Assembly: GCA_016199745.1 (NCBI GenBank)
Contig: JACQFZ010000046.1
Span: forward strand, 1-64,000
Reading direction: 5' to 3'
DNA: 64,000 bases
Source of the DNA: Gammaproteobacteria bacterium
Lineage (GTDB): Bacteria > Pseudomonadota > Gammaproteobacteria > Acidiferrobacterales > Sulfurifustaceae
The notes under the pieces were generated by a model. That model ran no database searches and was not told the origin of the DNA. It saw nothing but the letters and a program-made list of their open reading frames with translations. How positions within the stretch are numbered: the first letter of the stretch is position 1; each line of letters opens with the position of its first letter. Made by a program: the position numbers and the translations under genes. Shown piece by piece: positions 1 through 9,319 of this stretch.

Positions 1-2
1 AC

Positions 3-71
3 AAGGACTTCCCGCTGCCATCGGGGGCGATGGCGCGATCCACCGACGCCGGATCGGATGACAACTCCTAA
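3..71 (+). CDS. Possible 3' end of a gene at the window edge
   Basis: An open frame enters from the left and stops at TAA (69-71), giving about 22 residues ending in GSDDNS. Its third codon positions are GC-rich, but so are those of an open frame on the opposite strand over the same bases. Direction and identity are therefore undecided. Neither reading resembles the missing part of ComM. It may be the end of a cargo gene of the island. Confidence 0.2.
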   Translation, partial: KDFPLPSGAMARSTDAGSDDNS

Positions 72-458
72 CGCTGACTTACTAATATATCTCCACCGAT
101 CTCGCCGCCAGATTTACGCGGATTTGGACCGCCACTAACACTCCAGGGTGTTGGGAATGCCCGGCCAGTCGTTATGCCCCTTAACATGCATTTAGCTGGA
201 CTAGCCGTGCTCGAGTTTCTTGCGAGGGTACACAGTTTTCGCGTAGTGCCGGACTCAGACTTCGCAATGCATGTGACTTCCGTTTCACATGGCCTGTCGT
301 TCTGCGAGTCGGAACAAACTAACTCCGGCCCTCTCATTCGAGACGTGGGTCGTGGAAAAAGTCGTCCGCGTCTTGGATTGCCGGCGTTTGACGCATGGCT
401 TCGCGATACCACCGCCAAAACGCGCATCGGTATTGGCTCGGTGAGCTAGACGCTGCTA
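72..458. other. Leader region upstream of the GMT operon, no recognised gene
   Basis: These 387 bases contain only short open frames on both strands with no recognisable protein features. The stretch presumably holds the promoter of the three-gene recombination operon. I could not pick a convincing -35/-10 pair. Confidence 0.4.
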
Positions 459-1955
459 GTGGGCGCAAACTGGACGAAAGTTAAGGCAACGGTCGCGCGA
501 GACCATAGTGGGTTGCCGCTAGAGATTCCTGTTCTTTTAACTAACGTTGGCCCACTTGAACCTCTAATACGTTACCTCTTGTATACGCGCAGCCATCATG
601 GGCGTAACTACAGGTGGATGGCAGCAGTTGTTACTGCGGTCGGCCTCTTTCTTGATTATCTTGCGGCAAATCAAGAGTTTGTGAGGCAACCGGAAGAAGC
701 GTTCTCAATGTTTTCCGAACGACTCCATACAGGAACGATTGGAGAGAACGGCAAGGATCCTAGCTTGCTTTTTTGGTCGCCTCGCAGGCAAGGGTACGCC
801 CGACAGTTATCTACGGAAGTAAAAGATTTTCTGGAGTGGTTAACAACTCAGAATGGCACGCAGGCATCTGCTGATCACTACACGTGCCGATACGAGCAAC
901 AACTTAACAACCTCGCTTTTTATGCTCGACGCAATCGGTCGATCCTAAAGCACGCCCGTTTATCAAAATCCTCACTCACCACGGATCGAGCGAAGATTTT
1001 TTTTCGTCGAAAAAGTTCGAAGTCTCTTTCCGGAGAACAAAAGCGATTTCCAAATTCTCGGATATACGATTTGTTGTTTGAAGGGTTTGTCCGGCCTGGA
1101 GGTAAAAATAAACCTCGTTGGGAGGACCGTTTTAGTTTGCGAGATATTCTCATCACTATTCTTTTACATGGAGGTGGTCTTCGAGAATCCGAACCGTTTC
1201 ACCTCTACATTCATGACGTAGTTGCAGATCCTTTCGACCCATCAATCGCCTTGGTTCGAATTTTTCATCCTTACGAGGGAGAGGCGCCAAGCGATTGGCG
1301 CGATCCACGTCGCAGCAAAAGTAGAGCGAATCGAGAGACGTACTTACTGCGAAAGTACGGAATGAAGCCGCGACCGGAGTACACAAACAATCTTCACGCC
1401 GGCTGGAAAAATCCAATGCTAGAAGATGAAAGTGGAAAGTGGATGAAAGTGCATTGGTTCCCTAGTGATTGGGGTCGTCTTTTTCTAAAGTTGTGGCCGC
1501 TCTATCTGTCCCAAGTTAGCCGGATAAAGTCCGAGCTGCGCAATCATCCTTTTGCGTTCATATCCTTTCGCAAGTCGATCGCAGGTCAACCGTACTCGAT
1601 TGCTGCATACGAACTAGCGCACCAGAGAGCTGTTGAGCGAATCGGCCTTGTAAGCGCTAAATCCGAAGGTACTACCCCGCATGGCCACAGGCACGATTTT
1701 GGAAGGCGAATGAGAACCGCGGGAGTTGATGCAATCACGCGTCAGCGTGCATTGCATCACTCGTCAATCGAGTCGCAGATTCCCTATGTTCAACCGTCGG
1801 CATCGGAAGTCAGCGCTGCTCTAGAAGCGGCAGAGCGACGGCTGAATGTCGGTGCTAAGACAACTCCTGGAGAACTGGTTCGTTTTGGCTTTGATGAGGT
1901 AGATCCACTCGGTTTATTTTCTGGACGGCAGCTGCTTGGGGAGTCGGCTCAATGA
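459..1955 (+). CDS. gmtY: GMT tyrosine recombinase GmtY
   Basis: A 498-residue tyrosine recombinase with a GTG start. The C-terminal half shows the catalytic set: Arg in GGGLRESEPFHL (about residue 243), the H-x-x-R box as PHGHRHDFGRRM (about residue 410), a third box as ALHHSSIE, and the nucleophilic Tyr in IPYVQ about ten residues later. The N-terminal part is probably the core-DNA-binding arm region. Its stop overlaps the gmtZ start by 4 bases. Base composition is AT-richer than the host genes. Known: in GMT elements and in the related three-gene Tn554-like modules, two unlike tyrosine recombinases and a small third protein act together in integration. I assigned the gmtY name from gene order, size and motifs; no database search was possible. 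Confidence 0.82.
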   Translation: MGANWTKVKATVARDHSGLPLEIPVLLTNVGPLEPLIRYLLYTRSHHGRNYRWMAAVVTAVGLFLDYLAANQEFVRQPEEAFSMFSERLHTGTIGENGKDPSLLFWSPRRQGYARQLSTEVKDFLEWLTTQNGTQASADHYTCRYEQQLNNLAFYARRNRSILKHARLSKSSLTTDRAKIFFRRKSSKSLSGEQKRFPNSRIYDLLFEGFVRPGGKNKPRWEDRFSLRDILITILLHGGGLRESEPFHLYIHDVVADPFDPSIALVRIFHPYEGEAPSDWRDPRRSKSRANRETYLLRKYGMKPRPEYTNNLHAGWKNPMLEDESGKWMKVHWFPSDWGRLFLKLWPLYLSQVSRIKSELRNHPFAFISFRKSIAGQPYSIAAYELAHQRAVERIGLVSAKSEGTTPHGHRHDFGRRMRTAGVDAITRQRALHHSSIESQIPYVQPSASEVSAALEAAERRLNVGAKTTPGELVRFGFDEVDPLGLFSGRQLLGESAQ

Positions 1956-4900
1956 AATTGAGGGGACGAGTAGGAGTGGATAAGGAATTTTCGTTTGTTA
2001 CTAAAACGAACCGGAAATTTGAAAAGTGGCGCACCTTAGCTGCCGAATACTACTCAATCTGTAGCGAAGCACGCGCCATTACTTATACTGCGTTGCGGTC
2101 ATTTTTTATTCACTACATGTTGGCCCTAAATCTGCCAGCGGAGCCCAAGAAGTATTTCCAAAATGAAGACGCGTATCCAAATTTTTCTTTCATAGTCGAA
2201 GGAACCGAACGACAAGTAGAAACCGCTAAGGTCGTTCACGATTGTGTATATGATTTTCTGCACTGGGTGCTCACATCAAGGTTGTTTTCTCAGGAGGGCA
2301 TGGCAGATTCGCTATTCATTAAGTACCGAATTCCCTTCGAAAGAATTCAGAAGCGAGTATGGAAGTACAAAGGTGACTCGAAATACGATTACGTTTCTCT
2401 TTTCGATCCTCGGTTGTCGAAGTGGAGTGCGTTCGCAGCGGGTTGGGAGCAATCATGGAATCATGATGTTACTGAGTCGCTATTACAGAGGCGTAGAGGT
2501 GCAATTTACTGCTTGTTGATTGAGCATATCTGCCGTCTTGATCTGCCACGCGATCCTGATGTTTTCCTGCGAGCAAACGCTTCTGCCCCGGAGTTCCAGC
2601 CAGGTGCTTATGGTAGTTGCGCACGCGGACGAGTCGCGATTATAAATATCGCTCACGATTTTCTAGATTGGGTTCTTCATAACTACTATTCAACAGTAGA
2701 TAAAAACGGTAGTCGGATACTTAAATCAGACTATTCCAATCCAGTACGACGCAGGTCTCCTAAAGTTTCTGGAAAGGGGAGTGACGAGAAATTTAATTAC
2801 GTACTCCGAAAAGATGGACGACTAGATGCGTGGAGAGCCCTCGCAGCGGAATACTACGAGCAAATTCAAAGGGGGCATGTCGGAGTCAGGCGTGGGGTGG
2901 ACGTATTTTTAGCGAATTATTTACCTCGCCAGACTAGCCAGAGTTTTGATCCGACAAACTTTCTCCTGCGTTCAACGCGCAAGGAAAATTTCTTCGAGGT
3001 TATATCTCCAGATAACCGCCTTACGCCCAATCTTATAAAAATAAACAACCACGCCAGTTTATTCCTGGAATGGGTTCTCTATACCAAGTTATCAGCCCCT
3101 GATGATTTTGATCACCCAGTTCTTCCTGTCATTTTTCACAATCCTATCCCTCGATTGATCAGGTCCGGTTTCATCAGAAAGGAAACCAATAAAACGCCTT
3201 TACCACATCGCTATGTAAGAGAGCTAAGGGAAGTTATCTATCAGGGACCTAACTTCACTGACTGGAAATGGGCTCATGACATCGAAAGAAGGGCAGACTG
3301 GTTTGAAGTCGACAGGAAGATCATTGACGTTAACGATCCGGACTGCGTGTGGCGTACCGTTTCACGATTCCGCGGTGGTGCGACCCGCAAGGAAATAATT
3401 CAGCTTTGGTCTCCAGTGCGTGCGGTATGCACACTTATTCGTTTGCATCTTCCGTTGCGAACGTACCAAGCTCGAATGCTTGATAGCGGTGAAGCAGATA
3501 CCTGGCGCTTTGTGAACGGTTCTTGGGAAATGAATTCGGGCCCACTTGCGATGGGTAGTGCACGACGGCCGATCGAACGCGGGTTCTTTCGTCGTCTTTT
3601 CGATCTCGAAGAAAAAACTCAGACCACAGGATTTTTTATAAATACGAACAAGACGGCAGACCAATTAAAGAATACAGAAGACCTTGGTTATGTCATACCT
3701 TGGCAGCATGACCACATACTGTATCTGGCCGAAAAGCTCCGGAACTGGCAAGAAAAATACAATCCAATAAAAGCTCCGGTAGCTTGGGCGAGCCTGCATC
3801 ATCGACACATCGGCTACAAAAGGGCGAAGAAAGTTCTGAAAACTATGGGAGTTGCATGCTTCTTAATGCGGAATGCTGCGGATAATAAGAAAGACGATCG
3901 AGGAAAGCCTATTACCCCCGCCGGCGTAGAAAGATTTTGGAGATCGCTATTGGAGGAATTGCAAAGGCGTTGCGTTGCTCGAAGCGAGACATTACATGAT
4001 GGAACGCCAATTGAGTTTGTGGCTTCGGATGGAACCGGTACCCACTTTCCGCCTCACGCACTTCGGGTATCGATACTAACCTCTTTGCTGGTGGACGGCG
4101 GTGTCCCTGTCCCTATTCTCGCAAAATGTCTGGCGGGTCACGCGTCGATCCTTATGACGCTCTACTACAACAAAGCCAGCGTTACCCATGTTTCGGAAGT
4201 GCTGAGTGGAGCGGAGAAAAAAGTATTAGAAAAAGAGAAAGAAGCGTTCAGACGTTGGTGCAAAGACGCCACATATCGAGAGCTTGAAAAACGAACTGCT
4301 TTTAATGATGTCGCAGGAATTGTGGCTGTTACGGAAAACAAATCGGCTGCTGCTTTGATAGTGCAGGATAAAGGGATTTGTCCGGTCGGAGCACGTTTTT
4401 GCGATATCGGTGGAGAAGTTCTGCGCGATATAAAGACAGATCGTGCGCAGAGGGTATATGCGCCCGTTCCTGGTTACCCGATTGAAAAAAACTGCGTGCG
4501 TTGCCGTTTTTTCATAACGGGCCCAGCATTTCTCGACGGCTTAATTGCGCATTTTAACGATCTAAGCTTCCGAGCTTGCGGTCACGGCCAAGCAACGGAT
4601 GATTTTCGAATCAAGGAAAGTCTTGTTGATGGGTTGGAGAACCAGCGCGTTCGTTGCGAAGCCGTAAATGTGCCCTTCTTGAAGGGCATGGAGCTGGATC
4701 AGCTCTATCGACAACGCGAACAAGCTGCTGAAAACGTCGACAAACTAATCCATGATATGCATGCCACGCATAAACTTTTAACGCGCTGTGTAGCGCTTCA
4801 AAGCTTATCGGACGATGGAATAAAGCTAATTCCTGTGGGCGAGATAAGTGATCTCAAATTCGCCTTAGAATCAGCCGATACGGAACTTCTTTTGTTAGAG

Positions 4901-5269
4901 CGGATCTGTGAGCAAGCCACCGTTTACACAGAAACTAATCCGCATACTGCAGTGCTGAGACGAAGTCAGATTCTAGACGCCACGTTGGCACTTAACGGCA
5001 GATCGCCGCTTTTCTTCAAGTTGACGGAGCAGCAGCAATTGTGGGTCGGCAACGAACTCATGATGTTCCTTCGTGCACGCCGGGGTTCGTTAAAGGAAGC
5101 GGTGGCCATAGCTGATAGGACTGTCATGTTGCGTGACGTTGGTTTATTGGGGGACACGGTAGAGCTTCTTGAAACATCCGTTGCGGCTTCAATCAAGTTG
5201 AGCACTCTGTCCAGTGGGTTCAATGCTAAAAGACTCAAGGCTATCCCGCTGAGTTCGGAGATAGCATGA
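1952..5269 (+). CDS. gmtZ: GMT integrase GmtZ
   Basis: A large protein of 1105 residues. The first 450 residues look like repeated arm-type modules: segments around residues 20-100, 140-220 and 280-375 each carry a WRxLAAEYY-like or WVL-type helical motif. The recombinase domain follows, with LPLRTYQARMLD (about residue 505) as the first Arg box, PPHALRVSILTSLL (about residue 706) and LAGHASILMTLYYNK (about residue 728) as the His/Arg/His and Tyr boxes. After it comes a Cys-rich region, CPVGARFC...NCVRCRFF...CGHG (about residues 810-880), that looks zinc-binding, then a helical tail. It overlaps both neighbours by 4 bases (ATGA), so translation of the trio is probably coupled. Confidence 0.8.
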   Translation: MKLRGRVGVDKEFSFVTKTNRKFEKWRTLAAEYYSICSEARAITYTALRSFFIHYMLALNLPAEPKKYFQNEDAYPNFSFIVEGTERQVETAKVVHDCVYDFLHWVLTSRLFSQEGMADSLFIKYRIPFERIQKRVWKYKGDSKYDYVSLFDPRLSKWSAFAAGWEQSWNHDVTESLLQRRRGAIYCLLIEHICRLDLPRDPDVFLRANASAPEFQPGAYGSCARGRVAIINIAHDFLDWVLHNYYSTVDKNGSRILKSDYSNPVRRRSPKVSGKGSDEKFNYVLRKDGRLDAWRALAAEYYEQIQRGHVGVRRGVDVFLANYLPRQTSQSFDPTNFLLRSTRKENFFEVISPDNRLTPNLIKINNHASLFLEWVLYTKLSAPDDFDHPVLPVIFHNPIPRLIRSGFIRKETNKTPLPHRYVRELREVIYQGPNFTDWKWAHDIERRADWFEVDRKIIDVNDPDCVWRTVSRFRGGATRKEIIQLWSPVRAVCTLIRLHLPLRTYQARMLDSGEADTWRFVNGSWEMNSGPLAMGSARRPIERGFFRRLFDLEEKTQTTGFFINTNKTADQLKNTEDLGYVIPWQHDHILYLAEKLRNWQEKYNPIKAPVAWASLHHRHIGYKRAKKVLKTMGVACFLMRNAADNKKDDRGKPITPAGVERFWRSLLEELQRRCVARSETLHDGTPIEFVASDGTGTHFPPHALRVSILTSLLVDGGVPVPILAKCLAGHASILMTLYYNKASVTHVSEVLSGAEKKVLEKEKEAFRRWCKDATYRELEKRTAFNDVAGIVAVTENKSAAALIVQDKGICPVGARFCDIGGEVLRDIKTDRAQRVYAPVPGYPIEKNCVRCRFFITGPAFLDGLIAHFNDLSFRACGHGQATDDFRIKESLVDGLENQRVRCEAVNVPFLKGMELDQLYRQREQAAENVDKLIHDMHATHKLLTRCVALQSLSDDGIKLIPVGEISDLKFALESADTELLLLERICEQATVYTETNPHTAVLRRSQILDATLALNGRSPLFFKLTEQQQLWVGNELMMFLRARRGSLKEAVAIADRTVMLRDVGLLGDTVELLETSVAASIKLSTLSSGFNAKRLKAIPLSSEIA

Positions 5270-5946
5270 TCGATCCAGCTAGTTTGCTCGAATCGCTTAA
5301 CGTTCATGCGTCGCGTCGCAAATCGAAATCGTTGAATATCATTCACCAAGTGTGTGCCGAGCAATACGAAAAGAAGAAGAGCGACTTCACTCTTCGGGCT
5401 ATTGCACAACTTTCAGCTCAGCGTGGAGGTCCCGGGCTGCAGGCGATAAAGAATAAGACCGGGAGCGACTATCGCGCCATTATTCATTGCTGGACTGAAA
5501 AAAATTCAAGCTCGGTGGAGTCCATAGCCAAACCAAGTAACTGGAAGTACGAAGATTTGCTCGATCAGATTGACGACTTGTCAGTAAGGGCGATTTTCGG
5601 TTCGATCTTGGCAGAGAACACCCAATTGCTGGCTAGCGTAAATAGGTTGAAGCAAAACTCTCAGATAATCATTGATCTCAGGGGTCGAAATTCAGAAGGT
5701 TCAAAGAATTGCGACGAGGTTGGTGATGGGCACCGCTTTTTGGATCACGAAATAGAAGCGTTGCAACACGCAATTTCTGAACAAACGATGAACCAAGAGG
5801 GTTGGAAAGAAGATATCAATGGCAGGATTAAAACTGCGAACGGCAGAACAATATTTCAGGTCGGATTTAAAACGGCGATTCAGAAGGTCCTACAGAAGGT
5901 CGCCGAACTTGGGGCAGTTAAAGGAGTTAGGGATCCTACTAAATAG
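5266..5946 (+). CDS. gmtX: GMT accessory protein GmtX
   Basis: A 226-residue protein, the third gene of the trio, starting inside the gmtZ stop codon. No catalytic motif is visible. The segment SDFTLRAIAQLSAQRGGPG followed by QAIKNKTGSDYRAII looks like a small DNA-binding domain, and residues 105-140 and 155-180 are polar helices that could form coiled coils. Known: the third protein of such trios (compare TnpC of Tn554) is a small helical accessory factor that affects efficiency or orientation of integration. The exact role here is inferred. Confidence 0.75.
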   Translation: MIDPASLLESLNVHASRRKSKSLNIIHQVCAEQYEKKKSDFTLRAIAQLSAQRGGPGLQAIKNKTGSDYRAIIHCWTEKNSSSVESIAKPSNWKYEDLLDQIDDLSVRAIFGSILAENTQLLASVNRLKQNSQIIIDLRGRNSEGSKNCDEVGDGHRFLDHEIEALQHAISEQTMNQEGWKEDINGRIKTANGRTIFQVGFKTAIQKVLQKVAELGAVKGVRDPTK

Positions 5947-6001
5947 TACTGGTACTTTAATTAAAGACTCTAAAACCAAAACATTTTTCTAAAATAGTAC
6001 T
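5941..6001. repeat. Ten-base direct repeats at the island's right terminus
   Basis: AAATAGTACT occurs at 5941-5950, overlapping the gmtX stop region, and again at 5992-6001. The first copy continues into GGTACT, making an imperfect palindrome. The second copy lies about 20 bases from where comM homology resumes. Such short repeats near the end of a tyrosine-recombinase element are candidates for recombinase-binding sites. This is inference; the left end is not available for comparison. Confidence 0.4.
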
Positions 6002-6973
6002 TACAAAAATGGCTTTTGCGATTGGCTCGCGCAGCACTTCGAGCCCGTCGCGATGAAACTCGGGCAACTCGTCGAGAAATAACACGCCGTGATGCGCCAG
6101 CGACACCTCACCCGGCCGCGGGCGGCTGCCCCCGCCGACAAGGGCAACGCCGGAGGCGGTGTGATGCGGCGTACGAAACGGCCGTTGACCCCATTGCTCG
6201 ATCGAAAAGCCGTTGTGTGCAGAGCGAATGGCGGCGACTTCCAATGCCTCGGCCTCGGTTAGCGGCGGCAGGATGCCGGGCAGCCGGCTGGCGAGCATGG
6301 TCTTGCCGGTACCGGGTGGGCCGATCAAGAGCAAGCTATGATTGCCGGCAGCGGCGATTTCGAGGGCACGTTTGGCGCGTTGTTGGCCCTTGATATCGCT
6401 GAGGTCGGGCGTCTCTTGCGCGTTGGCGCTTGGCCGGACTTGCGGCACCGGTGACAGTCGTTGGTCCTGGTTGAAGTGACCGGTGATTTCCAATAAGTGA
6501 CGCGGCCCAAGAATGGTGACGTTCGTGACCAGCGCCGCTTCCGGGCTGTTGCTGGCGGGTATCACCAGCGTTCGACTCGTGGCGCGCGCGGCCAGTGCGG
6601 CACTGAGGGCACCGCGCACCGGTCGTAATTTGCCGGTAAGGGCGAGCTCGCCGATAAATTCGTAGCCATCCAGCTCGGCCGTGGGCATCTGCCCGGAGGC
6701 GGCAAGGATGCCGATAGCAATGGGTAAATCGAAGCGGCCGCCTTCCTTGGGAAGATCGGCCGGAGCAAGATTTATCGTAATACGTCTAGCGGGAAATTCG
6801 AAGTGAGCGCTCAGTAATGCCGCGCGTACCCGATCTTTGCTTTCCTTTACGGCCGCTTCTGGTAGCCCGACGATCGACAAATTCGGCAAGCCGTTGGCGA
6901 GGTGAACTTCAACCGTTACCGGCGGCGCATCGATGCCGACCTGCGCGCGGCTATGCACGACGGCGAGAGCCAT
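5957..6973 (-). pseudogene. comM: ComM/YifB (Mg-chelatase-like AAA+ ATPase), truncated by island insertion
   Basis: About 331 residues of ComM remain: the N-terminal Lon-protease-like fold, Walker A ([16 protein letters not shown]) and Walker B ([11 protein letters not shown]). The frame follows the family up to EVLREPI and then enters island sequence, ending at a TAA 6-7 residues after the last plausible island codons. Full-length relatives are about 500 residues, so the sensor/arginine-finger half is missing. Known: ComM is a hexameric branch-migration helicase that helps integrate incoming DNA during natural transformation, and comM is a recurrent target of genomic islands (for example AbaR in Acinetobacter). 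The remaining half should lie beyond the left end of the island. The product is probably inactive. Confidence 0.88.
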
Positions 6974-7004
6974 TCGCGGACACTCCTCCCTTGTCGTAAT
7001 GCGA

Positions 7005-7241
7005 TTACTTAGCGAGTCGGTGTTCGAGCTCGGTGATTTTCGTTTCGAGCTCTTTCAAACGGGTGCGGGTGCGCGCCAATACCGCTTCCTGTACCTCCAG
7101 CTCCTCGCGCGTCACTAGATCGAGGCGATCGAAGGCGGCGGTCAACGCGGTGCGCACATTGCGCTCGAGCTCAATCGGCGTGCTCGGTAACACGCGGGCG
7201 ATCGTCGAGAAAATTTCGTCGAGAGATTTCGGTGGGATCAT
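7005..7241 (-). CDS. ubiK: Ubiquinone biosynthesis accessory factor UbiK (YqiC/BMFP family)
   Basis: A 78-residue protein. An AGGAGG Shine-Dalgarno sequence six bases before the ATG at 7241 decides the start; a longer upstream frame is not supported. The sequence begins [19 protein letters not shown], contains the family signature [20 protein letters not shown], and ends in a coiled coil ([17 protein letters not shown]). Known: UbiK binds UbiJ and membrane lipid and supports the soluble Ubi complex of aerobic ubiquinone synthesis. It is divergent from glnK and upstream of comM on the same strand. A ubiK-comM neighbourhood next to glnK-amtB is common in gammaproteobacteria. Confidence 0.9.
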   Translation of the reverse strand: MIPPKSLDEIFSTIARVLPSTPIELERNVRTALTAAFDRLDLVTREELEVQEAVLARTRTRLKELETKITELEHRLAK

Positions 7242-7349
7242 GGCGCCTCCTGCGTCTGCGCGGCTATGGCGTCGAAGGGTAGCGACAGTCGCCTGAGCGA
7301 GCAACCGCAGTTAAGGTGCGCACTGATTTGTGCGGCCACGGCAATTCGC

Positions 7350-7366
7350 TGTTTCATCATGGTGCA
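7350..7366 (+). promoter_or_regulatory. Candidate NtrC-binding site upstream of glnK
   Basis: The 17 bases TGTTTCATCATGGTGCA match 9 of the 12 fixed positions of the NtrC consensus TGCACC-N5-GGTGCA; the right half is perfect. A second imperfect dyad with GCAC and GTGC arms lies at about 7319-7333. Both sit roughly 60-110 bases upstream of the sigma-54 element at 7428, the usual place for an enhancer. Confidence 0.5.
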
Positions 7367-7427
7367 TTCATCCCGTCTCGGTCGGCGCAGATACCGTTAT
7401 GTGGCTGTTATTAAACGCCGAAATTAG

Positions 7428-7443
7428 TGGCATATGGATTGCT
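7428..7443 (+). promoter_or_regulatory. Sigma-54 (RpoN) promoter of glnK-amtB
   Basis: TGGCATATGGATTGCT has the invariant GG and GC dinucleotides separated by exactly 10 bases, and matches the -24/-12 consensus TGGCAC-N5-TTGC at all but one position. It lies 60 bases before the glnK ATG. Known: glnK-amtB is typically activated by NtrC under nitrogen limitation, which fits the upstream NtrC-like dyad. Confidence 0.8.
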
Positions 7444-7500
7444 AATGGGCGGCATAGGCTGGTGCCAGCCAGTCTTACTTTTCAGAAAAGGCGGAGATAA

Positions 7501-7842
<342 letters not shown>

Positions 7843-7854
7843 GAGGACCCAATC

Positions 7855-9246
7855 ATGAAATTAAAAGCTTCAACATTGACCCTGGGAGGGTTGTTAGGCG
7901 CGTTGCTCGCCCTGCTCCCAGTACTGACGTGGGCTGCGGATCCGGCCCCGACTCCGAATAAAGCCGATACGGTTTGGATGATCGTATCGACACTGCTGGT
8001 GTTGTTGATGACGCTCCCCGGTTTGGCGCTGTTCTACGGTGGCTTAACGCGCTCGAAGAACATGCTGTCGGTGTTGATGCAGGTCTTCACGATCTTCTGC
8101 CTGATCGCCGTGTTGTGGGTGGTGTACGGCTATAGCTTGGCGTTTACCGCCAACAGTGGTGGCCTGAACAGCTTCATCGGCGGCTTCAGCAAGGTGTTCT
8201 TGAAGGGGCTGACGCCGGACACAGCGGTTGAGACCTTCAGCAAGGGCGTCGTCATTCCCGAGCTGGTGTTCGCCATGTTCCAGCTCACCTTCGCCGCTAT
8301 CACTACCGCCCTGATCGTCGGCTCGTTCGCCGAGCGCATCAAATTCTCGGCGTTGTTGGTGTTCTCGGCCTTGTGGTTCACGTTCTCGTACTTACCGATC
8401 GCCCACATGGTCTGGTTTTGGGGCGGCCCGTCGGCCTACCAAGATCCGTCCGGCTTTCTGTTCGGCAAAGGCGCGATCGACTTCGCTGGCGGCACGGTAG
8501 TGCACATCAACGCCGGTATCGCCGGCCTGATCGGCGCGCTCGTGATCGGCAAACGTATCGGCTTCCCGCGCACGCACATGGCACCGCATAGCCTGACCAT
8601 GACCATGATCGGTGCTTGCTTGCTGTGGGTCGGCTGGTTCGGCTTCAACGCCGGTTCCAATCTCGAAGCTGCCGGCGGCGCCATCATCGCCTTCGTCAAT
8701 ACGCTGCTCGCGACGGCAGTTGCAGCGTTGGCTTGGACCTTCACCGAGTGGCTAGTAAAGGGCCGTCCGTCCCTGCTCGGCGCATTGTCGGGTGCAGTCG
8801 CCGGCCTGGTGGCAATTACACCGGCGGCTGGCTATGTCGGTCTGCCCGGCGCATTCGTGATCGGCGGCGTTGCCGGTGTCGTGTGCTTGTGGGCGGTGGA
8901 ATGGCTCAAGGTCAAACTCGGCTACGACGACTCGCTCGACGTTTTCGGCATCCATGGCATCGGCGGCACCATCGGTGCGCTGTTAACCGGCGTGTTCGTC
9001 AACCCGGCACTCGGCGGCACCGGCATTTTCGACTACAGCACGAACGCCACGGCGACCAGCTTCGATGCCGGCGCGCAGTTCATGAGCCAAGTGTGGGGTG
9101 TCGGCACTTCGATCGTTTGGTCGGGTGTGGTATCGCTGGTGCTGTACAAGCTGATCGACTGGACCATCGGCCTGCGTGTCAGCGAAGAGGCTGAACGCGA
9201 AGGGCTCGATGTCGCCGAGCATGGTGAGAAGGCGTACAACTTCTAA
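7855..9246 (+). CDS. amtB: Ammonium transporter AmtB
   Basis: 463 residues with an N-terminal signal peptide (about 28 residues, ending near LTWAADP) and eleven hydrophobic segments, as expected for an Amt/Rh channel. Both conserved pore histidines can be placed, in GGTVVHINAGIAG and in DVFGIHGIGGTIGALLTG. The motif HMVWFWGGPSAY and the cytoplasmic tail ending LDVAEHGEKAYNF are typical. It acts as a trimer in the inner membrane, conducting ammonium, and is regulated by GlnK from the same operon. The gene ends at a strong hairpin shared with the convergent speE. Confidence 0.96.
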   Translation: MKLKASTLTLGGLLGALLALLPVLTWAADPAPTPNKADTVWMIVSTLLVLLMTLPGLALFYGGLTRSKNMLSVLMQVFTIFCLIAVLWVVYGYSLAFTANSGGLNSFIGGFSKVFLKGLTPDTAVETFSKGVVIPELVFAMFQLTFAAITTALIVGSFAERIKFSALLVFSALWFTFSYLPIAHMVWFWGGPSAYQDPSGFLFGKGAIDFAGGTVVHINAGIAGLIGALVIGKRIGFPRTHMAPHSLTMTMIGACLLWVGWFGFNAGSNLEAAGGAIIAFVNTLLATAVAALAWTFTEWLVKGRPSLLGALSGAVAGLVAITPAAGYVGLPGAFVIGGVAGVVCLWAVEWLKVKLGYDDSLDVFGIHGIGGTIGALLTGVFVNPALGGTGIFDYSTNATATSFDAGAQFMSQVWGVGTSIVWSGVVSLVLYKLIDWTIGLRVSEEAEREGLDVAEHGEKAYNF

Positions 9247-9276
9247 TCGTCATGACCACCCCGTTCTAGCCGTATT

Positions 9277-9315
9277 CCCTCCCCCGCGCTGTTGCGGGGG
9301 GTTAGGGTGGGGGTG
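9277..9315. repeat. REP-like palindromic intergenic repeat
   Basis: CCCTCCCCCGC and GCGGGGG form a stem around a short loop, followed by a TTAGGGTGGGGGT tail. The same arrangement recurs almost exactly at 56462-56569, so it belongs to a dispersed family rather than being a gene-specific structure. Confidence 0.7.
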
Positions 9316-9319
9316 ACAA

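Larger units (their letters stand above)
1..6022. mobile_element. Right end of a Gamma-Mobile-Trio (GMT) type genomic island inserted in comM
   Basis: Seen: three overlapping plus-strand genes of lower GC than the rest of the window (gmtY, gmtZ, gmtX) end about 75 bases before the point where comM homology stops (about 6018-6030). The comM reading frame then runs into AT-rich non-homologous sequence. The rest of comM is not in the window, so the island continues to the left. Known: GMT elements carry the three recombination genes together with defence or antibacterial cargo. Inferred: the cargo lies left of position 1. The exact boundary is uncertain by about 15 bases because no empty site is available for comparison. 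Confidence 0.75.

Noticed and set aside
1-71. Left edge as the missing half of comM
   Set aside because: All three minus-strand frames were read; none resembles the ComM segment that should follow EVLREPI (serine/arginine-rich ISRA region and the MNPCPCG zinc motif).
174-449. 91-codon open frame upstream of gmtY
   Set aside because: No start site with a ribosome-binding sequence, atypical composition, and an equally long frame lies on the opposite strand; no protein family recognised.
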